Below are positions 17,059-25,361 of a stretch of 64,000 nucleotides of DNA, piece by piece; positions within the stretch are counted from its first letter, which is position 1; each line of letters begins with the position of its first letter. The notes below the pieces were generated by a model. It had not been told where the DNA came from. It made no database searches and was given only the letters and a program-made list of their open reading frames with translations. Location: positions 4,030,001 to 4,094,000 of the forward strand of contig NZ_CP190246.1 in assembly GCF_039652435.2 (NCBI RefSeq), given 5' to 3'. The position numbers and the translations under genes were made by a program. The stretch is from Niabella insulamsoli. Lineage in GTDB: Bacteria; Bacteroidota; Bacteroidia; Chitinophagales; Chitinophagaceae.

Positions 17059-18294
17059 TTGAAACCGACCCTATCTCTTTTGATTGCTATGCTATGCTAT
17101 GGTGTAAGCTATGCGCAACCCGTCAAAATCTACCTAAGTCCCAAAGCAGCCGGTGGCAATCCGCAGTCTACTTTTATCGACTCTTTAAAGTTTTACCCGC
17201 TCCAAACGGATAAAAAAACTGAGTTGGGCAATTATTCCAACGTCATTCCAACCAACGATTACTTTTTAGTACAGCAATGGAGTGATCGCAGCATGCTGGT
17301 TTATGAAAAAAACGGCCGGCTGGTTCATAAAATCAGCTATAAAAAACTAGGCGAAAACGCCGACCCGAGATACGATCCCAGTAAGCAACAACTGATTTTC
17401 TTTTATGAAAACAAAAATTATGCGCTCACCGAAAACGACAGGATTGATATCAAAACAAATTTTTCGGATAAAAAAAACCGAAAATATTACAGGAAATATA
17501 TCATCGATTTAAAAGACACCAGCTTTAGTTTTAAAAAAGCAGCGCCGACAGCTTTCGATATTCTAAATGCCTACAACCTGAAGGGCGACTACTACTGTAC
17601 CTATGAAATAGCGGTCAATAAAAATTATAAAGACACTACTGACTACGAAGTAAAAATTTATAAAGACACAAAATTTCTCAAAGGCTTTTTTCCCTACAAT
17701 AAACAAAAAGAGGTGCGATATTTATACGCGCGATACGCCGGCGCTGTAACCCAGGAAAGTCCCGTTCCCGATGTTTTTTATATTAGCCGTCCTTATGTTG
17801 ACACGATTTATACGCTATCAAACAATGTGGTTGCACCAAAATATCAGCTCATCCTTCCAATGGAAAACAGCATTCCGAAACATTTTTTTGAAACGCCTTT
17901 TAAAAACGCTACCGAAAGGGAAAATTTTGAAAGAAATAACGGTTGGCTGTTGCGGCAAATACATCTTAACTACGAAACCGACAGATATATGCTGTTCGAT
18001 ATACGTTTTTTTAGTAATTACGGCGAGTATATTTATGACAAAAAGCTAAACACCGCGTTCAATCTCAAAAAAATAAAGCCGGATAGCACCACTTACTTTC
18101 TACCGCTCCTTGATGATTATGGATCTAAGCACAACAATAGGTTTTACAAACTACTCAACGCCGAGCAATTGAAAAAAGCTTATGAGCAAAACAAAGGAAA
18201 ATTGCAAGAGCTGCCCGTAGCGCTTCAGCAGTCGCTAAAAGACAGCACCCACCCCACCCCGATCATCGTGGAATATACTTTTAAAACAAATTGA
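17059..18294 (+). CDS. Secreted protein of unknown function, possibly beta-propeller
   Basis: The protein has 411 residues. The start is a TTG at 17059: it gives a normal signal peptide (KPTLSLLIAMLCYGVSYAQP), an in-frame stop lies 15 bases upstream, and the first internal ATG would cut the signal peptide short. The mature protein is rich in Tyr, Lys and Asp and has repeated strand pairs (FYPLQTDKKTELGNYSNVI, NDYFLVQQWSDRSMLVYEKNGRLVHKI), which resembles the six-bladed propeller family common in Bacteroidota. I see no catalytic motif. It is followed by an outer-membrane receptor after 87 bases on the same strand and might serve with it. Confidence 0.7.
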   Translation: MKPTLSLLIAMLCYGVSYAQPVKIYLSPKAAGGNPQSTFIDSLKFYPLQTDKKTELGNYSNVIPTNDYFLVQQWSDRSMLVYEKNGRLVHKISYKKLGENADPRYDPSKQQLIFFYENKNYALTENDRIDIKTNFSDKKNRKYYRKYIIDLKDTSFSFKKAAPTAFDILNAYNLKGDYYCTYEIAVNKNYKDTTDYEVKIYKDTKFLKGFFPYNKQKEVRYLYARYAGAVTQESPVPDVFYISRPYVDTIYTLSNNVVAPKYQLILPMENSIPKHFFETPFKNATERENFERNNGWLLRQIHLNYETDRYMLFDIRFFSNYGEYIYDKKLNTAFNLKKIKPDSTTYFLPLLDDYGSKHNNRFYKLLNAEQLKKAYEQNKGKLQELPVALQQSLKDSTHPTPIIVEYTFKTN

Positions 18295-18381
18295 TAAAAG
18301 CGCATGGCTCGCCTGTAATGCTTAACCGAATCCACTGCTTTATCAACTATACCATCTGACCTTAATTATAACTAATCATAA

Positions 18382-21207
18382 ATGAGACGAAGTTTAATCA
18401 TCCTGCTAACCTTTTTCCTCGCCAACCTTGCGCTCGCCCAAACCGGAACCATCAAAGGAGTGGTGAAAGACTCGGCCACAGGTGTTTTTCTTGAATCTGC
18501 CACCGTCAGCATTTTTGGCAAAGATTCTTCGCTGTTGAACTACCAACTGACCGACAGTTATGGCGGGTTTAATTTAGAAAAATTGCCCATGAAACAAAAG
18601 ATAGTGCTGAACGTGACTTACTCGGGCTTTAATTCCTTTAACCGCGCACTGACGATCGATTCTTCGCAGGCCCTTGATATACAAATTTTGCTCAGTCCAT
18701 CTTTTAATGATTCGCTCAACGTAACCGTGGTAGGCCATGTGCCGATACGGATGAACGGCGATACGCTCGAAATCAATCCTGCCGCTTTTAAAATGGATCC
18801 CAACGCCGTTGTTGAAGATTTGTTGACGCAGGTGCCCGGCGTTACGGTGTGGGCCGATGGTTCGATCACGATGAACGGCAGAAAAATCCCAAGCGTGCTG
18901 GTCGACGGAAAACCTTTCATGGGCTCGAACGATGCACGGATCGCTACGCAAAACCTGCCAAAAGACGCCATCGATAAAATTCAGGTGTACCAGGAAGTGG
19001 ACCGCACCCTCAAGCCTGAAGAGCAAAAGCAAAAAGACTCATTGCTGACCATGAACATCAAACTGAAGGAAAATAAGAAAAATGGTTACTTCGGAAAAGT
19101 AGGCGTGGGTTATGGCACAACCGATCGCTTTGAATCCGACCTTTCTTTCCAGATGTACAATAAAAAAACATCCTTCGGCATTGGCGGCGGATTTAATAAT
19201 ATCAACAAGAACGTAGAGAATTTGAAAGATATGTTTCAAAATAATACGTATCGAAATTATAATCCTAACCTATACGATGTAGGCCGGTTTAACACGGATG
19301 GCATCAATAAATACCATTCGATAGGCGGCGTGTTTACACACAATTTTATTGAAACGACCAATAGCAGGCAAAATGACCGGATCACCGTTAACTACACCAA
19401 ATCGGGCGGCGAAAAGTTTCTGACCAACCTTTCTTTGCAGAACCGCACTACGTTGGAAAACCCGCAGTTTATCGAAGACAATGCGGTTTCCAATAACACC
19501 AACAATGCGCACAACCTCGGCATTAATTATATCAAAACGAATAGCTACAGCGACAACTTTAATGCTAATGGTAATGCCACCCTGTCTGACGCGCATAACG
19601 TTACTAACCGGACCACCGACATCCGCGATTCTTTAAATAATTTCATCAGCCGGAACGACGTTCAGAATATTGAAGACCGCAAATCAAACAACCAATCTTT
19701 TTCTTTGAACTACTCGAAATATGCAAGGGAAAATCCGCTCAATCAGATCAACACGAGCCTTCATATAAACAACAACAACGATGTGTCGGACCGGTGGGTA
19801 AGGAGCAATTTTCAATCCTTTATCGATAGTGATGACGACACAGCTTATAACCGGCATTACAACACTAACAGCGGCGTTTTTAGCGTTAACGGTAATCTAT
19901 CTTACCGGGGTTTTAAAAGGCTTATTTTCGGACGTTATGATTTTTTTGGCATCGACCTGAGCCTGGATAATTGGGCCAACTACACGAAATCGAGGAATGA
20001 TGAAAAAGTTTTCGACTTCGACAGCGTAAGCGGAAACTATATTACCAATACCGCATTAACCAACAATAACCTTAATGAAATCATACAATATACGCCGTCG
20101 CTCCGGTTTAATAAATCATTTTACAAATGGAAAGAAACCTACTACCACAACTTTTACAGCAATTTTAGCGTTCTGGAAGACTTCAAGTACGACAATAACT
20201 TTTCTTCCTTTGCGATCAGAAACCTGTCGCGCTCATTTGCATTTTTCAGGTATGAAGGCAGCCTCGGGTATTACTATCAAAAAAGAGAAAAAATCAGCTA
20301 CAACTTCAACGCCAGTTACCGCAAAAATTATGGCTATCCCAATATCGATCAGCTATATACCATCACAGATGGCGTAGATGTTTTTGCGGTGCGCATTGGA
20401 AATCCCGCTTTAAAAAATGATGTCAACCATACCTATTCGATTTATGGAAATTTTAATACCCAAAAACCCAAATCGAAATATGCTGCCAACGGCGGTTTTA
20501 GTGGAAGCTTTGTAAAAACCTTGAATCCAATTGCCGATAGCGTCATTAACGACCCTTCCGGAAAAAGATTTTATTATTATATCAATGCTGCGCAGCGCAC
20601 GAATTTCAGTCTGAATTACAATCTTAATCTCACGCGCAATTTGAAAAAAAGCAATATCCAGCTGATGTATAACGGCTCTTACAATAACGGCATGCGGCCC
20701 ACCTACATCGATAATATTTATTCAGAAACCAATACCGTCAGCATCAATAATAACATTAACCTGCAATTTGCGCTGAGGTCAATGTTGATTTTTAAAGTCG
20801 GGAAAACCATCAACAATTACAGCTCCAGGCAATCGGGCTCAGGACTTACGTCGTTCAGTAATTACACCGACGTGTCGAGGTTTGGCGTTACGCTGAACCT
20901 TCCGAAAAGTTACCGGATCAGCTCTACGTTTGATCATACGAGGAACAGCAACCTGGAGGAGCCGATCATGTTGTGGAATGCTTTTGCCAGCTGCCGCTTA
21001 TTTAAAAACCAGCAGGCCGAGCTCAAGTTTTCTGCAATGGATATGCTGAAACAATTCAAGAATATTTCCAACACGGCTGATCAATATGGTACTACAACGC
21101 GCATAACCAATGGCCTGCAGCAATATTTTATGCTGACCATTTCTTATTATCCCAGGAAGTTTGGAAAAACTGAAGTGAAGAAACGCGTGGTAGAGCAGGT
21201 ATGGTAA
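18382..21207 (+). CDS. Outer-membrane beta-barrel receptor with carboxypeptidase-like N-terminal domain
   Basis: The protein has 941 residues. The signal peptide ends at LALAQ near residue 20. Residues 23-105 are a carboxypeptidase-regulatory-like domain (GTIKGVVKDSATGVFLESATVSI). A plug-like domain follows (VVEDLLTQVPGVTVWADGSITMNGRKIPSVLVDGKPFMG, about 145-190, and AIDKIQVYQEV). The remainder is a barrel of the type seen in TonB-dependent-receptor relatives, rich in Asn, Tyr and aromatic strands. It is not accompanied by a SusD, so it belongs to the separate 'OMP beta-barrel family' group. The substrate is unknown. Its stop codon directly abuts that of prfA on the other strand. Confidence 0.9.
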   Translation: MRRSLIILLTFFLANLALAQTGTIKGVVKDSATGVFLESATVSIFGKDSSLLNYQLTDSYGGFNLEKLPMKQKIVLNVTYSGFNSFNRALTIDSSQALDIQILLSPSFNDSLNVTVVGHVPIRMNGDTLEINPAAFKMDPNAVVEDLLTQVPGVTVWADGSITMNGRKIPSVLVDGKPFMGSNDARIATQNLPKDAIDKIQVYQEVDRTLKPEEQKQKDSLLTMNIKLKENKKNGYFGKVGVGYGTTDRFESDLSFQMYNKKTSFGIGGGFNNINKNVENLKDMFQNNTYRNYNPNLYDVGRFNTDGINKYHSIGGVFTHNFIETTNSRQNDRITVNYTKSGGEKFLTNLSLQNRTTLENPQFIEDNAVSNNTNNAHNLGINYIKTNSYSDNFNANGNATLSDAHNVTNRTTDIRDSLNNFISRNDVQNIEDRKSNNQSFSLNYSKYARENPLNQINTSLHINNNNDVSDRWVRSNFQSFIDSDDDTAYNRHYNTNSGVFSVNGNLSYRGFKRLIFGRYDFFGIDLSLDNWANYTKSRNDEKVFDFDSVSGNYITNTALTNNNLNEIIQYTPSLRFNKSFYKWKETYYHNFYSNFSVLEDFKYDNNFSSFAIRNLSRSFAFFRYEGSLGYYYQKREKISYNFNASYRKNYGYPNIDQLYTITDGVDVFAVRIGNPALKNDVNHTYSIYGNFNTQKPKSKYAANGGFSGSFVKTLNPIADSVINDPSGKRFYYYINAAQRTNFSLNYNLNLTRNLKKSNIQLMYNGSYNNGMRPTYIDNIYSETNTVSINNNINLQFALRSMLIFKVGKTINNYSSRQSGSGLTSFSNYTDVSRFGVTLNLPKSYRISSTFDHTRNSNLEEPIMLWNAFASCRLFKNQQAELKFSAMDMLKQFKNISNTADQYGTTTRITNGLQQYFMLTISYYPRKFGKTEVKKRVVEQVW

Positions 21208-22272
21208 TTATTCCTGCTTGGTAAGCTTTTCTGAATTTTCAGCAAATTGCAGGGCATCAATAAACTCGGTGAGTTCGCCATTCATAATTGCATCAAGATT
21301 ATAGGCCGTAAGATTGATGCGATGGTCGGTAACGCGGCCCTGCGGATAGTTGTATGTTCTGATTTTTGCGCTTCTGTCGCCCGAGCTCACGAGACTTTTG
21401 CGGTGCTTTGAAATTTCCTCTTCCTGCTTGCGCACCTGCTCTTCGTATAATTTGGTCCGCAACATTTGCATGGCTTTTTCGCGGTTGCCCAATTGCGTGC
21501 GTTCGGTCTGACAAATTACAACCGTTCCTGTTGGAATATGCGTGAGCATTACTTTAGTTTCCACTTTGTTTACGTTCTGGCCACCGGCGCCGCCGCTTCG
21601 TGAGGTTTCCATTTTTACGTCCGCTTCGCGCAGTTCAAAGTCGATCTCTTCCGCCTCGGGCATGACTGCCACCGTAGCGGCTGAAGTATGCACACGGCCC
21701 TGCGTTTCAGTGTCTGGCACGCGCTGAACGCGGTGAACGCCGCTTTCAAATTTTAAAGTGCCATATACATCATCTCCGGTCACTTCCAGCTGTACTTCTT
21801 TATAGCCGCCCACTGTCCCCTCGCTTTCGCTTAATATGGCAGTCTTAAAGCCGTTTCGCTCGCAGTATTTAATATACATGCGCAGCAAATCGCCCGCGAA
21901 AATACTGGCTTCATCACCACCAGTACCCGCCCTGATTTCCATGATCACATTTTTTTCGTCTTGCGGGTCTTTAGGAATCAGCAGTTGCCTGATCGCTGCT
22001 TCCATCGACTCGCGGCGCTCCTGCAAATCGGCCGTTTCCAGTTTGGCCAGCTCACGCAATTCCTCGTCATCGCCATTCAACGCTTCTTTATTAAAATCAA
22101 TATCACTTAAAAGATTTTTATAATCGTTGTACGCCACCACAATCTTTTCAAGTCCGCGGTATTCCTTGCTGGTCGCAGCAAACTTTTTATTATCGCTTAC
22201 GATTTCCGGATTGGTAAGCGCTACCGCCAACTGGTCGTATTTTGCCTTGATGGCTTCGAGTTTTTCTAACAT
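21208..22272 (-). CDS. prfA: Peptide chain release factor 1
   Basis: This 354-residue class I release factor recognises UAA and UAG and triggers peptide release. The catalytic GGQ is at about residue 229 in SGGAGGQNVNKVETKV. The codon-recognition loop reads VPDTETQGRVHTSA: the PxT tripeptide (Pro-Asp-Thr) identifies RF1, where RF2 would have SPF. The C-terminal part KIRTYNYPQGRVTDHRIN is also typical. The length is close to the usual 360 residues. It converges on the receptor gene with no base between the stop codons. Confidence 0.97.
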   Translation of the reverse strand: MLEKLEAIKAKYDQLAVALTNPEIVSDNKKFAATSKEYRGLEKIVVAYNDYKNLLSDIDFNKEALNGDDEELRELAKLETADLQERRESMEAAIRQLLIPKDPQDEKNVIMEIRAGTGGDEASIFAGDLLRMYIKYCERNGFKTAILSESEGTVGGYKEVQLEVTGDDVYGTLKFESGVHRVQRVPDTETQGRVHTSAATVAVMPEAEEIDFELREADVKMETSRSGGAGGQNVNKVETKVMLTHIPTGTVVICQTERTQLGNREKAMQMLRTKLYEEQVRKQEEEISKHRKSLVSSGDRSAKIRTYNYPQGRVTDHRINLTAYNLDAIMNGELTEFIDALQFAENSEKLTKQE

Positions 22273-22572
22273 TTAAATCTGCTTTTTTTTGGAGCCGGCC
22301 GGAGTTTAGCTTTTCAAACCCTGATATTGAAACGCAGGCCTGTTCTCTCATGCTTCCCTAACATCTTCCGGCGAAAGCGGCTGCAAATCTACACAAAACT
22401 TTCAAGCTTTTAGACGGATGGAGCAATTGCTCTGACGCAACGATTAAATTCCTGCTTTTAGTAAAAAACCATTTTCATCGCAGGTCTTAGTGTCACAGAA
22501 AAAATAGCCCTCTTTTTGATGTCAAGCGCTTTATGAGTACGCATTCCGCTAAAAAACGATAATATTGTTGTA
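22273..22572. other. Intergenic region between divergent prfA and amidohydrolase genes
   Basis: There is no gene, tRNA or clear hairpin. A -7-like TAATATTG at 22560-22567 lies six bases before the amidohydrolase start but deviates at one position. Confidence 0.4.
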
Positions 22573-23721
22573 ATGGCATTTACCAAAATACAGGCAGCGC
22601 AGCTTTTCGACGGCTATCGTTTGATGAGCAATAAAGTGTTGATAGTACAGCAGGATGGAACTATAGAAGCCATTGTTGAAGCTGACGCCGCAGGCGATGG
22701 AGTTCGTCAGCTCAAAGGCATTTTGTCGCCCGGATTTATCAATTGCCACTGCCACCTGGAGTTGAGCCATTTAAAGGGCATGATTGTCGAAAACACAGGG
22801 CTGGCCGGCTTTGCAGGAGAGGTGGTCCAAAAAAGAAACAAAGAGCCGCATCTTATTGCGCAAGCCATTTCCGACGCCGATGCTAACATGCAAAAAAATG
22901 GCATTGTCGCCGTGGGCGATATTTGCAATACGGCCGATACGCTTCTCACAAAATCAGAAAGCCCCATTCTTTATCACAATTTTATCGAAGCCTTGGGTTT
23001 TAATCCTGATGTTGCAACGCCGAATTTTGAACGGTATAAAAAGACTTTTGAAACATTCACCAAGATCTTTCCACCGAAGCAGGTTTCCATTACGCCGCAT
23101 GCGCCTTATTCCGTTTCGGAAGTACTTTGGAAGAAAATCCTGGAGCATGACCCTAGCGGCGTTTTTAGTATCCACAACCAGGAAACAATCGATGAAACCC
23201 AATGGTTTTTTGATAAAACGGGCGGCTTTGTCGGCATGTTTGACCGGTTGGGATTAAAAACAGACAGTTTTACCGCTTCGGGGAAAAGCAGCCTGCAAAC
23301 CTTTTTACCGAAGTTTGCGCCCACCCAACAGTTGCTCCTGGTACACAACGTGTGTACGCAACCGGATGACATCAGCTTCGCTCAGCAACTACACCCTCAT
23401 CTTTTCTGGTGCCTTTGCCCCAACGCCAACCAATATATCAGCCAGGCGATGCCGCCACTTCCCCTGTTTTTAGAGCAGCAATGCACAGTGGTGTTGGGCA
23501 CTGATAGCCTGGCGTCAAATCATCAGTTAAGCATTTGGGAAGAAATCAGAACGTTGCAAAAAGCCTTTCCCCAAACCTCCTTGGCTCAAATGCTCGGCTG
23601 GGCGACCATCAATGGCGCGAAGGCGTTGAAACTCGATGAATCGCTGGGAAGTTTTGAGCCGGGCAAAAAGCCGGGCCTGGTGCATATTGATAATAACCAG
23701 GCTACCCGTTTTTTACCGTAA
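22573..23721 (+). CDS. Metal-dependent amidohydrolase/deaminase (SsnA/TrzN-like; possible aminofutalosine deaminase)
   Basis: This 382-residue cytosolic enzyme is of the amidohydrolase superfamily. The metal site is visible: HxH in FINCHCHLELSHL (residues about 57-69), a His in ITPHAPYS (about 176), a His in FSIHNQET (about 200) and the Asp in VLGTDSLASN (about 316). This is the pattern of deaminases acting on purine-like or triazine substrates. The HLELSHL segment resembles enzymes annotated as aminodeoxyfutalosine deaminase of the alternative menaquinone pathway; no other gene of that pathway is nearby, so the substrate remains open. Confidence 0.82.
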   Translation: MAFTKIQAAQLFDGYRLMSNKVLIVQQDGTIEAIVEADAAGDGVRQLKGILSPGFINCHCHLELSHLKGMIVENTGLAGFAGEVVQKRNKEPHLIAQAISDADANMQKNGIVAVGDICNTADTLLTKSESPILYHNFIEALGFNPDVATPNFERYKKTFETFTKIFPPKQVSITPHAPYSVSEVLWKKILEHDPSGVFSIHNQETIDETQWFFDKTGGFVGMFDRLGLKTDSFTASGKSSLQTFLPKFAPTQQLLLVHNVCTQPDDISFAQQLHPHLFWCLCPNANQYISQAMPPLPLFLEQQCTVVLGTDSLASNHQLSIWEEIRTLQKAFPQTSLAQMLGWATINGAKALKLDESLGSFEPGKKPGLVHIDNNQATRFLP

Positions 23722-23731
23722 AAGAATTCGT

Positions 23732-23762
23732 TTTGAAAAATTGTTTTTAAGGCAGACCTTTG
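23732..23762 (+). promoter_or_regulatory. Promoter of the HPP-family gene (TTTG-N19-GACCTTTG)
   Basis: TTTG at 23732-23735 is followed by 19 bases and GACCTTTG (one mismatch to TAnnTTTG) at 23755-23762. Spacing is typical for Bacteroidota; the start codon is 31 bases further. Confidence 0.5.
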
Positions 23763-23793
23763 CGGCCCCCACTAAAAATGAAGACCGCAGGAA

Positions 23794-24423
23794 ATGGTGA
23801 AAGCAAAAATAAAACGAGGATACCGCATTGTTCGATACGTCGCTTATAAAGAAACACTTATCGACAAAAGAGAACATTTTTGGTCGTTTTTGGGCGCTTT
23901 TTTTGGTATTGGACTGATCGCTTTTTTCCAATCTCATCTTTCAGATGCTGATAATCTTTTCCTTATTGGTTCCTTTGGCGCATCCTCTGTGCTGATTTAT
24001 GGAAATATTCAGAGCCCCTTGGCCCAGCCGCGCAACCTCATCGGCGGGCACGTGTTGTCTGCGTTGGTAGGCGTAACGGTTTGTAAGTTTATGCCCTCGG
24101 TAATCTGGCTGACGGCGCCGCTTGCGGTTGCTTTGTCGATCATTGTCATGCAAGCCACCAAAACACTGCATCCTCCGGGCGGCGCGACTGCATTAATTGG
24201 TGTGATCGGTTCTGAAAAGGTAAAAGCGCTTGGCTTTTTCTTCGTGTTGTCGCCGGTTTTATCGGGCGCGCTGATACTGCTCTTCGTGGCGCTCATTTTC
24301 AATAATATCACGAGCAATCGAAAATATCCCACTGATGGCCGCTTTTCGCGAACTTTTCGCTGGGTGCTCGATCCTACAAAAAAACTGGTTAAAACACTGC
24401 GTGCTCCCAAAAACCGGTTTTAG
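23794..24423 (+). CDS. HPP-family integral membrane protein
   Basis: This 209-residue protein has four to five hydrophobic segments. The family-naming motif appears as TLHPPGGATALIGVIGS (residues about 126-142), and a second conserved segment, GSFGASSVLIYGNIQSPLAQPRNLIGGH, lies at about 57-84. HPP proteins sit in the inner or chloroplast envelope membrane; some have been linked to nitrite transport, but most are uncharacterised. The gene converges on recO with a 1-base gap. Confidence 0.92.
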   Translation: MVKAKIKRGYRIVRYVAYKETLIDKREHFWSFLGAFFGIGLIAFFQSHLSDADNLFLIGSFGASSVLIYGNIQSPLAQPRNLIGGHVLSALVGVTVCKFMPSVIWLTAPLAVALSIIVMQATKTLHPPGGATALIGVIGSEKVKALGFFFVLSPVLSGALILLFVALIFNNITSNRKYPTDGRFSRTFRWVLDPTKKLVKTLRAPKNRF

Positions 24424-24424
24424 T

Positions 24425-25183
24425 TTATCTCAAAATTTCTTTCAGGATGGGCAAGGTTTTCATTTTTCCAAAATCCTGCAGGTGAAGGCCATAGTAGATT
24501 TCCATGGCATCCAAAATCTTTCGGCGCGATTCTGCATTGGCGTGTATTTCAGCCAGTTCAGCAGGAACTCTTGCCTGTAACAATTCCGCCAAAACAATAG
24601 CGTGTTGATCTTCAAGATATAGATGATGATACACCGGATCTGAAGTAAATCTTCCTTCCTCGATATCAAAAAATATTTCGTTTTCTTTTTGCGACACCCG
24701 GGCCATCCCCTGCGGTTGAAAACCAAAAAAATGACTGAGCTGCACGGCAAAAAATATCGGGAAGTTGGCCATTATATTATCAGGACAGCCATCCAGCGCA
24801 ATGAAGCAGTCTTCCACAAATCCAAATAAACCATAATTCGCTTCAGGAAGTTTAAGGCATTTGGCGAGCAATTCCACCATGTAAGACGCTACGCCATTTT
24901 TAAACACATCATTAAGAATTTCTTTATAAATAAAAGAAAATTTATACTCCTTGATCCGGTTGATTTGTTTAAGCTCGTTGTGATATACTTCCATATCGAG
25001 GAGGACGCCGGGCTGAAAAAATCCGATGCGCGAACCGCCTTTTTTTCCGGCAGCGCGCACGCCGTTTAAAATATAAGATTGAAGGCCAAACAGTTCTGTA
25101 TAAATATTCGCAATAAGGCTCGTGTCGCCATATTTCACTGTGCGAAGCACAATGCCTTTAGTATGGTGTAATGTATCGCTCAC
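24425..25183 (-). CDS. recO: DNA repair protein RecO
   Basis: This 252-residue protein of the RecFOR pathway anneals single strands and helps load RecA. The N-terminal OB fold is clear (HHTKGIVLRTVKYGDTSLIANIYTELFGLQSYILNGVR), followed by the helical C-terminal domain. The four-Cys zinc motif of many RecO proteins is absent. I chose a GTG start at 25183 because the family begins a few residues before the TKGIVL segment. An open frame extends 38 codons further upstream to 25297, where a short ATG start (MRHSRFTS) is an alternative. A -7-like CATTTTTG directly precedes the GTG. Confidence 0.9.
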   Translation of the reverse strand: MSDTLHHTKGIVLRTVKYGDTSLIANIYTELFGLQSYILNGVRAAGKKGGSRIGFFQPGVLLDMEVYHNELKQINRIKEYKFSFIYKEILNDVFKNGVASYMVELLAKCLKLPEANYGLFGFVEDCFIALDGCPDNIMANFPIFFAVQLSHFFGFQPQGMARVSQKENEIFFDIEEGRFTSDPVYHHLYLEDQHAIVLAELLQARVPAELAEIHANAESRRKILDAMEIYYGLHLQDFGKMKTLPILKEILR

Positions 25184-25361
25184 ACAAAAATGTATGTCCT
25201 GCAAGGTACTTGTAAATCTGCTGTGGCGCATTAAAAAGTTGTGGCGAATTGCCGCGGACCAACGGCTATAATGGCCGATTTTCCCTTTCTTTGCCAAGAG
25301 CAGCTAGCCTTTTGAAAAGTTTAAAGGCTAAACATCGTCTAAAAAGAAAATTATACGTTTT

